NCBI RefSeq assembly: GCF_900114735.1
Contig: NZ_FOUA01000001.1
Span: 1,314,278 to 1,378,277 of the forward strand
DNA from: Halopseudomonas bauzanensis
Lineage (GTDB): Bacteria; Pseudomonadota; Gammaproteobacteria; Pseudomonadales; Pseudomonadaceae
Length of the DNA: 64,000 nucleotides
Direction of reading: 5' to 3'
Under the pieces are notes generated by a model. That model was given only the letters and a program-made list of their open reading frames with translations, was not told the origin of the DNA and searched no databases. This document shows positions 25,761 to 34,668 of the stretch, one piece after another. Made by a program: the position numbers and the translations under genes. Every line of letters begins with the position of its first letter. Position 1 is the stretch's first letter.

Positions 25761-25985
25761 CTACCGCAGGTAGGAGCGGACGATGGAGATGGTCTCGTCA
25801 ATGGACTTGTTCTGCGAATCGCTCCTGATTTCGCTACTGGGAAACTCTTCCCGTAGATAGCTCTCCATAACCGTTGCCATCAATCCGTTGTCAGCCCCAC
25901 GAACAGCTGCAAGCTGCTGAAGAATTGCAGGGCATTCAGCACCTGCATCGAGCGCTTGCTTCTTTTCTTCCGGGCCATGTGGCAC
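25761..25985 (-). pseudogene. frmR: FrmR-type formaldehyde-sensing repressor with a 17-residue internal deletion
   Basis: A 74-residue CsoR/RcnR-superfamily protein starting at a GTG. It begins PHGPEEKKQAL and then jumps to DAGAECPAILQQLAAVRGAD. FrmR of E. coli has PSTPEEKKKVL, then helix 1 with TRVRRIRGQ and ALERSLE, then DAECRAILQQ. Seventeen residues (51 nt, frame kept) covering the basic DNA-binding part of helix 1 are absent. The sensing Cys (Cys35 in E. coli, here Cys18) and Pro2 are kept, but the sensing His (His60) is Tyr43 (MESYLREEF). The tail DDTI-like IDETISIVRSYLR is normal. Because the DNA-contact arginines are gone it is probably unable to repress; function could also have changed. 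Confidence 0.8.
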
Positions 25986-26011
25986 TCACCGCTTTTCACT
26001 CCAGATAAGCG

Positions 26012-26037
26012 GGGCCTGACGCCGAAGAGACAGGCCC
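26012..26037. terminator. Hairpin between SDR and frmR genes
   Basis: GGGCCTG (26012-26018) pairs with CAGGCCC (26031-26037). It follows the stop of the minus-strand SDR gene and may end its transcript, though a T tract is lacking. The whole SDR-frmR gap is only 60 bp and must also hold the frmR promoter, unless frmR is read through from the SDR gene. Confidence 0.4.
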
Positions 26038-26045
26038 TCAACTCA

Positions 26046-26789
26046 TTAGAATTCCTGCACGGTTGGGCGCAGAACGATCTCGTTAATATCCACGTCAGCA
26101 GGCTGCTCAATTGCGAAGGCGATAGCTCGAGCGACCGATTCGGCGGGAATTGCATGCTTGTAGAAGTCCACCACGAAATCGCGGCTCTGTTGGTGGGTGC
26201 TGCCGAATTTCAGTTCGGAGTCCACGGCGCCCGGTTCGATAGTCGTGGTGCGGATGCTGCCACCGACTTCGTGACGCAGTCCTTCGGAGATAGCCCGCAC
26301 AGCAAACTTGGTGCCGCTGTACACGGTGCCACCTGGGCTGAACACCTTCAGGCCTGCAACCGATGCGATGTTGATGAAGTGACCACTGTTTTGTTTCTGG
26401 AAGACTGGCAATGCAGCCGCGACTCCGTACAGCAGACCCTTGATGTTGATATCGATCATGCGATCCCACTCGTCAGTGCGAGTATCGCTGAGCGGTGCAA
26501 TCGCCATCAGTCCGGCATTGTTGATCAGTACATCAATGCGACCGTAGGTGTCCACGGCACCTTGAATGAGCGTTTTGACCTCTTCCTGAGAGGTAACATC
26601 GGTCTGATACGCGATTGCCTGACCACCTGCATTGGTCAGCTCAGCCACCAATGCGTCGAGTTTATCTTTGCGACGTGCAGCCAGCACTACGCGAGCGCCA
26701 AGCGCAGCAAGGTGGCGTGCAGTAACCTCACCCAGGCCGCTACTGGCACCGGTGATAACGACAACTTTTCCAGAAATGTTATTGCTCAT
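26046..26789 (-). CDS. Short-chain dehydrogenase/reductase (SDR)
   Basis: A 247-residue classical SDR: cofactor loop VVITGASSGLGEVTARHLAA (about residues 10-29), AARRKDKLDALVAEL (Arg pair suggesting NADP(H)), DVLINNAGLMAIAPLSD, catalytic Ser in INIASVAGLKVFS and the YxxxK in VYSGTKFAVRAI, where the motif is Tyr-Ser-Gly-Thr-Lys. Substrate unknown. The start at 26789 is chosen because GAGG lies eight bases upstream, discarding an N-terminal extension. It is divergent from the LysR gene at 26934, making a third oxidoreductase/LysR pair. Confidence 0.92.
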   Translation of the reverse strand: MSNNISGKVVVITGASSGLGEVTARHLAALGARVVLAARRKDKLDALVAELTNAGGQAIAYQTDVTSQEEVKTLIQGAVDTYGRIDVLINNAGLMAIAPLSDTRTDEWDRMIDINIKGLLYGVAAALPVFQKQNSGHFINIASVAGLKVFSPGGTVYSGTKFAVRAISEGLRHEVGGSIRTTTIEPGAVDSELKFGSTHQQSRDFVVDFYKHAIPAESVARAIAFAIEQPADVDINEIVLRPTVQEF

Positions 26790-26900
26790 GCTGAGAACCT
26801 CATCGGCGGGTTTGTACTTCGCCATGGCTGGTTAACCTGGCAGTGCGCAAACTTTAGACCCATGATTGATCTCAATAAATGGAAATGATTGGATTATGCT

Positions 26901-26917
26901 ATTCCTGAAAATGGAAT
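26901..26917. promoter_or_regulatory. LysR-type operator candidate (ATTCC-N7-GGAAT)
   Basis: ATTCC at 26901-26905 and GGAAT at 26913-26917 form an inverted repeat in the T-N11-A spacing favoured by LysR regulators, 17 bp before the LysR start and in the divergent control region with the SDR gene. Confidence 0.55.
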
Positions 26918-26933
26918 AAATGGGAGGGGCAAC

Positions 26934-27848
26934 ATGCTTAACCGCATGGAGATGGTTAGGATTTTTTGCACAGCAGCAGAGGCAGGTAGCTTCCGCGAAG
27001 CGGCAACTCGATTAGGCATCTCCCCACAAGGGGTGACTCGAGCCATTCAAGCCCTGGAAACTGAGCTTGGCGAATCACTGTTCCACCGCAATACCCGCCA
27101 GGTGAGCATCACTGCTTTCGGTCAGGATTACGCCAAAGATGCCAGGTCAGCTCTGGATCATTTCGATACGCTATTCCGGTCGCACAGGACGGAGCCTGAG
27201 CTGTCAGGTAGGGTGGGGATTACGGCTCCACATGCTATTGGCAGGCGCTTCCTAATACCGTTTCTTCAGCCCCTGGCCGCTGCACATCCTGACCTGCAAT
27301 TCGATCTCCGCTTGGAAGATCAGATGACTGATGCCGTTGAAGCGCATATCGATATTGGTATCCGGGTGGGGGTTATTCGCGACCGGCGCTACGTTGCACG
27401 TGCCTTAGCTCCCGTGCCGTTTTACGTTGTCGCGTGCCCGTCTCTCATAGGCCAAAAGACACCACCTGAATCTTTGGATGCCTTAGCTAAGCTGCCACTT
27501 TCAGTCCTGATCGACCGGAAAAATGGCCGCCCTTGGCCTTGGCTATTTGCCGACGGGCAAACGTTCGCGCCCAGGCAGCCAGCGCTTATCTGTGATGATC
27601 CAGATACGGAATTGGAAGCCACCCTGGCAGGCATGTGTTTTGGCCAAATTCCTGCCTATCTGGCTGAGCCTCATCTGCGGTCAGGAAAGCTGGTTGCCGT
27701 TTTGGCTGATCACGCTCCAGCACCATGGGATCTGTTCATATACCGCCCGCAGCAGGGTCCTGTATCGAAGCGGGTGCGATTGGTGTACGACCACCTTAAG
27801 CAGGCTTTCTCAAACCCCAAGCTATTTCCCCAGGGCCTGGGGACATAG
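26934..27848 (+). CDS. LysR-family transcriptional regulator
   Basis: A 304-residue LysR-type regulator: MLNRMEMVRIFCTAAEAGSF, LGISPQGVTRAIQALETELG and FHRNTRQVSITAFG form the winged helix; the effector domain starts GRVGITAPHAIGRRFLIPF. GGGAGGGG five bases before the ATG fixes the start. It is divergent from the SDR gene. An IS1182-type element begins about 35 bp after its stop. Confidence 0.92.
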   Translation: MLNRMEMVRIFCTAAEAGSFREAATRLGISPQGVTRAIQALETELGESLFHRNTRQVSITAFGQDYAKDARSALDHFDTLFRSHRTEPELSGRVGITAPHAIGRRFLIPFLQPLAAAHPDLQFDLRLEDQMTDAVEAHIDIGIRVGVIRDRRYVARALAPVPFYVVACPSLIGQKTPPESLDALAKLPLSVLIDRKNGRPWPWLFADGQTFAPRQPALICDDPDTELEATLAGMCFGQIPAYLAEPHLRSGKLVAVLADHAPAPWDLFIYRPQQGPVSKRVRLVYDHLKQAFSNPKLFPQGLGT

Positions 27849-27883
27849 CTTGAATACCTGCCAGCAATCGTCCGCTTTTGGCC

Positions 27884-29330
27884 GATTCTGTTGAAAAAGT
27901 AGCGGCCTTCCCATGCCGTTGGCAAAATTGCGTTGTCAGCGAGCGTGGGGGCGAACAGCATGATGGGACAGTTACCGGGAGGACAGCAGCGCTTGTTCTA
28001 CTCGTTCAACCTGGAAGATCACGTCCCGGCCCAACATCTCCTGCGCAGCATCGACCAGTGCCTGGATCTCAGTGATCTGCGTGCCTACCTAGCGGATTTC
28101 TATAGCCCCATCGGGCGTCCCTCGATTGACCCGGAGTTGATGGTGCGCATGCTGGTCGTCGGCTACTCCTATGGCATTCGTTCCGAGCGGCGATTGTGCG
28201 AAGAGGTGCACCTGAACCTGGCCTATCGCTGGTTCTGCCGGCTGGGTCTGGAAGACGAAGTCCCCAATCACTCGACCTTCTCGAAGAATCGCCATGGGCG
28301 TTTTCGTGACAGCGATTTATTCCGCTGGTTATTCAATGAGGTGCTGCGGCGTTGCATGGCAGCCGGCCTAGTCAAGAGTGAAGGTTTCGCCGTCGACGCC
28401 AGCATCATCAAGGCGGATGCCAGCCGGCAACGTGGGGTGGCGGGAGATGAGGTCGATTGGAACGATCCAAAACTCAGCAGCCGCGCAGTGCGCGAGTACC
28501 TCGAAGCCCTTGATGAAGAGGCGCTGGCTGAGGCTCTTCCCAAGAAAATTTCGCTCACAGATCCTCAATCCCGCTGGACAGCAGCGCCAGGTGGCCCGGC
28601 CTTTTTTGCCTACTCCACGAATTACCTGATCGACACTGAGCACGGTGTGATCATGGACGTGCAAGCTACCCCGGCGCACCGTACCGCCGAAGTCGATTCG
28701 ACTAGGACGATGGTCGAGCGTGTCGAAGCGCAGTTCGATCTCACACCGGAACGCCTTATCGGCGATACCGCTTATGGCACCGCCCCTATGCTGGCCTGGA
28801 TGGTCGAAGAAAAGGACATCGAACCGCATGTGCCGGTGTGGGACAAGACCGAGCGCAAGGACGACAGCCTCTCCAGTAACGACTTCCACTGGAATCAGGA
28901 CGCCAATGAATATCGCTGCCCAGCCGGCAAACCGCTACGCAGTGAATGGCGCGCCTTTACCCTGCAAAGATCGCGGGTAACCAAGGCCAACACAATCATT
29001 TACCGCTCCAGCCAAACCGACTGCGCCACCTGCCCGTTGAAAGCAAAATACTGCCCCAACACGCCGAATCGGAAGATCGTCCGCAGCATCCATGAGGCTG
29101 CCCGCGACGTGGCTCGACGCATCGCCAAGACACCGGAGTACCTCGTCTCTCGCTGCGAACGAAAGAAGGTGGAGATGCTTTTCGCCCACCTCAAACGGAT
29201 CATGAAACTCGACCGTTTACGACTGCGTGGCCTAACGGGTGCCACTGACGAATTCAGCTTGGCTGCGATGGTGCAGAACCTGCGCCGCATGGCCAAGCTT
29301 TTGCCTCAAGGGCCACCGCTGACGGGATAG
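27884..29330 (+). mobile_element. IS1182-family insertion sequence (right terminal repeat not clear)
   Basis: The left end GATTCTGTTGAAAAAGT (27884-27900) matches the usual IS1182-type terminal repeat. The transposase is intact. The complementary right repeat ACTTTTTCAACAGAA is not found downstream; the best candidate is a degenerate CCACTTCGACAGCA near 29426-29440. The element may be one-ended. Confidence 0.75.
27960..29330 (+). CDS. IS1182-family transposase
   Basis: A 456-residue DDE transposase. The N-terminal DUF772 domain has FYSFNLEDHVPAQHLLRSID, MVRMLVVGYSYGIRSERRLC and VPNHSTFSKNRHGRF. The catalytic part has GFAVDASIIKADASRQRG (first Asp), ERLIGDTAYGTAPMLAW (second Asp) and CERKKVEMLFAHLKRIMKLD (Glu). 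Four cysteines in TDCATCPLKAKYCPN resemble a zinc knuckle. Full length for the family, presumably functional. ATG 27960 is one of two tandem ATGs. Confidence 0.95.
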   Translation: MMGQLPGGQQRLFYSFNLEDHVPAQHLLRSIDQCLDLSDLRAYLADFYSPIGRPSIDPELMVRMLVVGYSYGIRSERRLCEEVHLNLAYRWFCRLGLEDEVPNHSTFSKNRHGRFRDSDLFRWLFNEVLRRCMAAGLVKSEGFAVDASIIKADASRQRGVAGDEVDWNDPKLSSRAVREYLEALDEEALAEALPKKISLTDPQSRWTAAPGGPAFFAYSTNYLIDTEHGVIMDVQATPAHRTAEVDSTRTMVERVEAQFDLTPERLIGDTAYGTAPMLAWMVEEKDIEPHVPVWDKTERKDDSLSSNDFHWNQDANEYRCPAGKPLRSEWRAFTLQRSRVTKANTIIYRSSQTDCATCPLKAKYCPNTPNRKIVRSIHEAARDVARRIAKTPEYLVSRCERKKVEMLFAHLKRIMKLDRLRLRGLTGATDEFSLAAMVQNLRRMAKLLPQGPPLTG

Positions 29331-29460
29331 GTACGCCTGCTACGAGCAGAAACCCTCAAATTAACCCTTAAACCTGAGCAAGGACGCTCAGTGAAACGCC
29401 GGAAGGCAACTTGAAGTGGCTTGCAGCCACTTCGACAGCAGGCCCACCAAACAAGCATCT

Positions 29461-29486
29461 AAAGACGTCTTCGGACGTCTTTTTTG
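29461..29486 (+). terminator. Rho-independent terminator
   Basis: AAAGACGTC, loop TTCG, GACGTCTTT and then a T run form a perfect intrinsic terminator 130 bp after the IS1182 transposase. Confidence 0.8.
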
Positions 29487-29550
29487 TGCCTGAAATGCAG
29501 CAAATACAAGGCTTTCAGGTCTATTAGCGTCCACAGAGGTTCACCACCAG

Positions 29551-29630
29551 CCACGCTTTGAAGCCCGGGAGCTTATTGCCATAGGCAAAGACCCCAAAGA
29601 GCATCGCGAGGCCGAGCTTCAGCTATGTGC
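29551..29630 (+). pseudogene. P4-type integrase N-terminal fragment (tentative)
   Basis: The translation PRFEARELIAIGKDPKEHRE fits the family pattern xAR-x-LIA-x-G-x-DP-x-EHR found about residue 80-100 of DUF4102-type integrases. The fragment is short and has no start codon or catalytic domain. If right, it marks where an island recombined next to the native chromosome. Confidence 0.4.
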
Positions 29631-29974
29631 TGTTCCACCTATGCCGTTTGCTTATGTATTGGTATTCAAAAAGGCCGTTTGGCTCGACCAGGCCAGACCG
29701 TCCCGCTGCTACGCTGCTATGTTACGCGCCGCGGTGACTCGCATGAGCCCTGAGTCCTGGCATTCGCTCGCGGCTGAATATCACTCGCTACAAATCTCAA
29801 CGATTCTGCGCGCCACCGTACCCCACTATGTCGATATAGTGGCAGGGTTCGTCTAGTCGGCTTAGGGCTTCAAACTGTTCTTAAGGCCAGGCAGACACCG
29901 CTAGGAGTGGGTGAATATCAGCGCGATTACAGCCCACATCGACGTATAACAACAACCTAGAAGGCGTATTGTCC

Positions 29975-31441
29975 ATGAGATCTATCACTGCGAGAGAGGG
30001 GGGAGCCCAAAGCCACTTGACCGGCTATGGCTCCAAGGCATACCGCAATTATGTGCTCTTCGCGCTGACATTTATCTACATCCTGAATTTCGTCGACCGC
30101 GCCTTGCTAGCGGTCGTCGGCCCCGATCTGGTACCGGATCTCGGGATTACAGACACCCAGTTCGGGCTTCTCACTGGCTTCGGTTTCGCCTTGCTCTACA
30201 CAGCCGTGGGCGTCCCGCTGGCGCGCTTTGCCGATGTCGCCAATCGCGTTTGGATCATGACCGTCTGCGTGGCCTTGTGGTCGCTGATGACAGCGCTTTG
30301 CGGCCTGGCGACGGAAGTCACCATCGGCTCGGTCACCATAGGCGCGTTCTGGATCCTGCTGATGTGCCGCGTCGGTGTGGGTATTGGCGAGGCCGGCTGC
30401 ACGCCGCCAGCCAACTCCCTGATCGCGGACTATTTCATTCCGCGTGAACGCTCCCAGGCCCTGGGCTTCTACGCCATGGGCGTTACGCTCGGCACCATGT
30501 TCGCCAACATCATCGGCGGCTGGGTTACCGACGCGTTCGACTGGCGCACCGCCTTCTTCGTCGTCGGTTTGCCGGGCTTGCTGGTCGCCCTTGTTTTCAA
30601 ATTCACAGTCAAAGAGCCGCCGCGTGGCTACACCGATCCGCCGGAAGCCGCGAAAAAGGAGCGAGCCAGCCTGGGCGAGGCTATCCACGAGCTGATGGGC
30701 AAGCCTGCTTTCTGGCTGATGACCGCCGGCTCCACCATTGCCGCGTTCTGCGGTTACGGTATCTCCTCGTTCCAGTCGCTCTTTCTGGTCCGCACCTACG
30801 AAATTACTGCCGGTCAGGCAGCGATCTGGATCAACACGCCGGTCGCCCTGTCCGCCGCCGTTGGCACCTTCGCCACCGGTTGGCTGGCAACCAGGATGTA
30901 CAAGAAGCATCCGGGCGCCATCGCCTGGGTACCAGCGATAGGCCTGGCACTGTCGATCCCCTTTTATATCTTCGCCTTCACCACCGATAATCTGCTCTAC
31001 GCTGCAATCGGCCTGGTCATCGGCGGCTTTGTGAAGTACGGCTACCTGGCCGCTCAGTACACGATCGGCCAGGGCGTGGTGAGCATGCGTGTGCGCGCAA
31101 TGGCTACGGCCGTGATGCTGCTTCTCGTCAACCTGCTTGGCTACGGTTTCGGCCCGCTGTTCATTGGCGCAATCTCCGACATCTTCTTCAATTCCGGCGT
31201 CGCCGAGCTTGGGGTTGCGGCTGGTGAACTGGCGCGAAATCAGTGTCACCCTGCCGCAATAGGTCAACTGAACCAGAACCTGCAGGACGTTTGTGGACAG
31301 GTCTACGCACAAAGCCTGCAAACCTCCATGATCATAATGGCTTGCCTGTACGCTGCCAGCGCCCTGTGCTTCCTGTTGACCTGGACCCGATTGGGCAAGG
31401 ATATGGTGGACAGAGAAGTGGCAAAGCCGGCCACGCCGTAA
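29975..31441 (+). CDS. MFS transporter, spinster-like
   Basis: A 488-residue, 12-helix major facilitator. The first segments YVLFALTFIYILNFVDRALL and ITDTQFGLLTGFGFALLYTA are characteristic of spinster-type (Spns/hexuronate-like) MFS proteins; GVGIGEAGCTPPANSLIADY (about residues 130-149) carries the family G-x-x-x-GEA motif of helix 4-5. A long loop with HPAAIGQLNQNLQDVCGQ lies before the last helix, as in related carriers of acidic lipids or bile-acid-type compounds. The substrate is unknown. The ATG at 29975 has AAGG about ten bases upstream. It stands alone and is followed by a hairpin terminator. Confidence 0.9.
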   Translation: MRSITAREGGAQSHLTGYGSKAYRNYVLFALTFIYILNFVDRALLAVVGPDLVPDLGITDTQFGLLTGFGFALLYTAVGVPLARFADVANRVWIMTVCVALWSLMTALCGLATEVTIGSVTIGAFWILLMCRVGVGIGEAGCTPPANSLIADYFIPRERSQALGFYAMGVTLGTMFANIIGGWVTDAFDWRTAFFVVGLPGLLVALVFKFTVKEPPRGYTDPPEAAKKERASLGEAIHELMGKPAFWLMTAGSTIAAFCGYGISSFQSLFLVRTYEITAGQAAIWINTPVALSAAVGTFATGWLATRMYKKHPGAIAWVPAIGLALSIPFYIFAFTTDNLLYAAIGLVIGGFVKYGYLAAQYTIGQGVVSMRVRAMATAVMLLLVNLLGYGFGPLFIGAISDIFFNSGVAELGVAAGELARNQCHPAAIGQLNQNLQDVCGQVYAQSLQTSMIIMACLYAASALCFLLTWTRLGKDMVDREVAKPATP

Positions 31442-31452
31442 TATCACCACCC

Positions 31453-31476
31453 AGAGGGCGCATTGCGCCCTCTTTA
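31453..31476 (+). terminator. Terminator after MFS gene
   Basis: AGAGGGCGC (31453-31461) and GCGCCCTCT (31465-31473) pair perfectly around ATT and are followed by TT. The repeat is symmetric and may also serve the convergent metallopeptidase gene. Confidence 0.7.
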
Positions 31477-31529
31477 CCCAGTCCGGCGCCCCTCTCCAGA
31501 ACTGCGCCAGCATGTCATTCATACATGCT

Positions 31530-32420
31530 TTATAGACTCGCCGAAAACGTATCGCACTGCCCCATATCCCCACTCTCGAACCCGCGTCGGAACCACGCCA
31601 CCCGCTGGGCCGAAGTGCCGTGGGTAAAGCTGTCGGGCACCACTTCCCCGCCGCTGCGCCGTTGCAGGCGGTCGTCACCGATGGCAGCGGCGGCCTGCAA
31701 CGCCTCTTCCAGATCCCCCGGCTCGAGCAGTTGGCTGTAATTATGCGCGGCATGGCCCCAGACGCCGGCCAGGCAATCGGCCTGCAGTTCCTGACGCACC
31801 GACAGGGCATTGACCACCGCAGCGGACTTGCCCTGCCCGGTAGCGCGTACCTTCTGGCTGATACCCAGCAGGGTCTGAATGTGATGCCCCACTTCATGGG
31901 CGACCACGTAGGCCTGGGCGAAGTCGCCTGGCGCGCCGAGTTGGCGATCCAGATCGCGGAAAAAGCTCAGGTCGAGATAGACCTTGCGATCCGCCGGGCA
32001 ATAGAAGGGGCCGACGGCGGAGCTGGCCGTGCCGCAGGCCGAGGCGACCCGCTGGCTGAACAGCACCAGCGTGGGCTCTTCGTAGCGGCTGCCCGCTTCG
32101 CTGAAGATACCCTGCCAGGTCTGCTCCGTATCAGCCAACACCACGGAAACGAATTTGGCCAATTGCTGCTCTTCGGCGGAGAAAGTCGCGGTCTGCTGAG
32201 GTGCCGGGCCGCTCAATTGCAACAAATCAATGCCGAGCATACGGGCACCGACAAAGGCCACGCCCCCCAGCAGCAGCACGATGCGACCCACCCAGCTACG
32301 CAACAGCCACGGCAGCAGACGCAGCAGCAATAACAATCCGACCCCGCCACCACTCCCCTGCAGCGGCTGCCCGCGCCGGTCTTCGATGTTGCGGCTCTGC
32401 CGCCTTCCCCGCCAGTCCAT
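31530..32420 (-). CDS. Neutral zinc metallopeptidase, YpfJ family
   Basis: A 296-residue protein of the YpfJ/KPN_02809 zinc-peptidase family. A single N-terminal membrane segment (VGRIVLLLGGVAFVGARML) follows a Gly-rich start. The zinc motif is AHEVGHHIQ (HExxH, about residues 163-171), preceded by SACGTASSAVGPFYCPADRK and followed by LQADCLAGVWGHAA with the third ligand region. It is membrane-anchored with the domain probably outside the cytoplasm. Its substrate is not known. The start at 32420 is chosen for GGGAGAG directly upstream. Confidence 0.92.
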   Translation of the reverse strand: MDWRGRRQSRNIEDRRGQPLQGSGGGVGLLLLLRLLPWLLRSWVGRIVLLLGGVAFVGARMLGIDLLQLSGPAPQQTATFSAEEQQLAKFVSVVLADTEQTWQGIFSEAGSRYEEPTLVLFSQRVASACGTASSAVGPFYCPADRKVYLDLSFFRDLDRQLGAPGDFAQAYVVAHEVGHHIQTLLGISQKVRATGQGKSAAVVNALSVRQELQADCLAGVWGHAAHNYSQLLEPGDLEEALQAAAAIGDDRLQRRSGGEVVPDSFTHGTSAQRVAWFRRGFESGDMGQCDTFSASL

Positions 32421-32577
32421 ACTCTCTCCCGAGCCGATCACCCTGCATGAAGCCTAGTGTAGCGCTCGCAAACCATAACGGTCGGTTTTAACCGGCTGTT
32501 GCTCCCAGCTTGCGAAACTCCCTTCCCCACCTACTATTAACGGATCAACTTTTCTGCCTCACGACACAGGAGCTGTC

Positions 32578-33858
32578 ATGATTCCTTTTCGGCATTCAAT
32601 GATCTTTCTCGCCACCCTCGGCTTGCTGGCTGCCTGCGATAATTCGGCAGATACCGACAACCAGGCCGCCAGCCCAGCGCCAGCCGCTACCGAGCAGGCC
32701 ACCGCACCCGCCGGCCCGGAGGAAAGCACCGCCGAAGCCAATAGCGATGCGGAGGAAGCGGCTGCCGAACAGGCGGCGGACGGACAGCCGACCGCAGACC
32801 CGGGAACCGATGAGTTACCCTTCAGCGTGACCGAAGTGACTCAGTTCGATGCTCCCTGGGCCATGACCTTCCTGCCGGACGGCCGGCTGTTGGTCACCGA
32901 GATGGCGGGTACGCTGCGCCTGCACGACCTGGGAACAGATAGTTCTGAAACCATCAGCGGTGTACCGGAGGTGGTCCATGCCGGCCAGGGTGGGCTGGGC
33001 GATGTGTTGCTGCATCCGCAGTTCGCAGACAACCAGCAGATTTACATCAGTTATGCCGAGGCTGGCGATGGCGGCTCCGGCGCTGCGGTGGCGCGGGCCC
33101 GTCTGGTGCTGGATGAAGATGGTGGGGGCGCGCTCGAGGACCTGCAGGTGATCTGGCGGCAGACGCCGAAGGTATCCGGCAACGGCCATTTCGGCCATCG
33201 TCTCGCGTTCGATAGCGACGGTATGCTGTGGATCAGCTCCAGTGAGCGGCAGAAGTTTGACCCTGCCCAGGATATGAACAGCAATCTGGGCAAGATGGTG
33301 CGGTTGAACGACGATGGCAGCGTGCCCGAGGACAACCCCTTCGCTGATCAGGGTGAGGTAGCGGCGCAGGTCTGGTCGCTCGGCCATCGCAACATTCTGG
33401 GAATGGCATTCGCTGCCGATGGCAAGCTCTGGGCGCATGAGATGGGCCCCAAGGACGGCGACGAACTCAATCTGATCGAGAAAGGGGCCAACTACGGTTA
33501 TCCGCTGGTTTCCAATGGCGAACACTATGACGGCAAGCCGATCCCTAACCATGATACCCGTCCGGAATTCAATGCGCCCGCCATCACCTGGACGCCAGTG
33601 ATCTCACCGGCGGGCTTCATCATCTACAACGGCGAGCTGTTCTCCGATTGGCAGGGCGATGGTTTCATCGGCGGCATGTCGTCGCTGTCACTGGTGCGGG
33701 TCGAGTTCGACGGCGAAGAGGCGCGTGAAGCGGAACGCTTCGATATGCAGAAGCGCATCCGCGAGGTGGAGCAAGGTCCGGACGGCGCGATCTGGCTGCT
33801 GGAGGATGGCATGCGTGGGGGCGAAGGCGCATTACTGAAACTGACGCCCCAGCAGTGA
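32578..33858 (+). CDS. PQQ-dependent sugar dehydrogenase (soluble aldose dehydrogenase-like), lipoprotein
   Basis: A 426-residue exported protein. The signal ends with lipobox LLAACDNS (Cys about residue 19); Asp at +2 would keep it on the inner membrane. An Ala/Glu-rich linker (about residues 20-75) precedes a six-bladed propeller like E. coli YliI/Asd: [66 protein letters not shown] with the catalytic-region His-Arg, [20 protein letters not shown] and [15 protein letters not shown]. It would oxidise aldoses in the periplasm using PQQ. Stands alone, followed by a hairpin. Confidence 0.92.
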   Translation: MIPFRHSMIFLATLGLLAACDNSADTDNQAASPAPAATEQATAPAGPEESTAEANSDAEEAAAEQAADGQPTADPGTDELPFSVTEVTQFDAPWAMTFLPDGRLLVTEMAGTLRLHDLGTDSSETISGVPEVVHAGQGGLGDVLLHPQFADNQQIYISYAEAGDGGSGAAVARARLVLDEDGGGALEDLQVIWRQTPKVSGNGHFGHRLAFDSDGMLWISSSERQKFDPAQDMNSNLGKMVRLNDDGSVPEDNPFADQGEVAAQVWSLGHRNILGMAFAADGKLWAHEMGPKDGDELNLIEKGANYGYPLVSNGEHYDGKPIPNHDTRPEFNAPAITWTPVISPAGFIIYNGELFSDWQGDGFIGGMSSLSLVRVEFDGEEAREAERFDMQKRIREVEQGPDGAIWLLEDGMRGGEGALLKLTPQQ

Positions 33859-33865
33859 TGCGATC

Positions 33866-33892
33866 GGAGCCAGCATCTCGTTTGCTGGCTCC
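33866..33892 (+). terminator. Hairpin terminator after sugar dehydrogenase gene
   Basis: GGAGCCAGCA (33866-33875) and TGCTGGCTCC (33883-33892) pair perfectly; a weak T/C-rich tail follows. It lies between convergent genes and may act on both strands. Confidence 0.65.
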
Positions 33893-33918
33893 TCTCCCAA
33901 GCTGCTGCAGCTGCCTCT

Positions 33919-34578
33919 TCAGCCCGACACAAGCGAATGAATGGCGTCAGCCACCGGGGTATCGCCCCCGGTCAGCTCGACAATCATCCGGTTGACTGCC
34001 GGTTGCTCGATCAACGCCAACAGCGTGGCCGCCACATCCTCCCGCGGTACATCTCCATAGGGGATGGCCAATCCCGCCCGTACCTTGCCGGTACCCGGCG
34101 AATCCAGCAGCGTGCCGGGCCGCAGGATGACCCAGTCCAGATCGGACTCAGCCAGATGCACATCGGCACGCTTTTTTACCGCCATATAGTTTTCGAAGGT
34201 ATCGGACACGACCTTGTTGCGTCCCGCCTCGGGGAATGCCGATACCAGCAGGAAGCGCTGCACCCCCGCCTGTTGCGCTGCAGCCACCGCTAGCTCCAGC
34301 CCCTGGCCATCGATAGCGTTGGTCATCTGCGGCCCTCCCTTGCCGCCGGCGCCAGCAGTAAACACCACCGCGTCGCTGTCGCCGATCAATGCCGCGAGCC
34401 CATCAGCGTCCAGTTCGAGCAGATTACCCTGCACAGGAACCGCACCCAGCGCCTGCAATTCATCAGTCTGCTGGGCATTGCGATGCAGGGTTCGGGCCTC
34501 ATGGCCTCGCTGTGCCAGTTGCCGGGCGAGATAACGCCCTACCTTGCCCGCCCCACCGATGATGAAAATCTTTTGCAT
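33919..34578 (-). CDS. NAD(P)-binding protein, atypical SDR (NmrA/YhfK-like)
   Basis: A 219-residue Rossmann protein: IFIIGGAGKVGRYLARQLAQ (GxxGxxG at about residues 8-14), RNAQQTDELQALGAVPVQGN, DAVVFTAGAGGKGGPQMTNA, FLLVSAFPEAGRNK and LDWVILRPGTLLDSPGTGKV. It lacks the usual SDR Tyr-x-x-x-Lys pair in standard position and belongs to the atypical SDR5-like group, which bind NAD(P) and may sense redox state. Substrate unknown. Same strand as the AEC transporter upstream, with 90 bp between them. Confidence 0.88.
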   Translation of the reverse strand: MQKIFIIGGAGKVGRYLARQLAQRGHEARTLHRNAQQTDELQALGAVPVQGNLLELDADGLAALIGDSDAVVFTAGAGGKGGPQMTNAIDGQGLELAVAAAQQAGVQRFLLVSAFPEAGRNKVVSDTFENYMAVKKRADVHLAESDLDWVILRPGTLLDSPGTGKVRAGLAIPYGDVPREDVAATLLALIEQPAVNRMIVELTGGDTPVADAIHSLVSG

Positions 34579-34668
34579 GACTACCCCACAGACAAAACCA
34601 GTGGTTCATGCTGGCACACCCGGTTCATTTGCGCCAATGCTCAGCGGCGAAGCCTGCCCAGCGATGTG

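Larger units (their letters stand above)
29331..29974. other. Island/native junction region with integrase-like remnant
   Basis: No intact gene over about 640 bp. It contains the terminator at 29461-29486 and a plus-strand frame at 29551-29630 reading RFEARELIAIGKDPKEHREA, which resembles the N-terminal (DUF4102) part of P4-type tyrosine integrases. A 71-codon open frame at 29641-29856 continues this frame without further recognisable motif. Confidence 0.45.

Noticed and set aside
29330-29460. Right terminal repeat of the IS1182 element
   Set aside because: The expected complement of GATTCTGTTGAAAAAGT is absent; CCACTTCGACAGCA near 29426-29440 is too degenerate to define the end.
30107-31897. 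Minus-strand open frame of about 596 codons
   Set aside because: It is antisense to the MFS transporter, has low-complexity charged composition and no motifs; long antisense frames are common in high-GC DNA.
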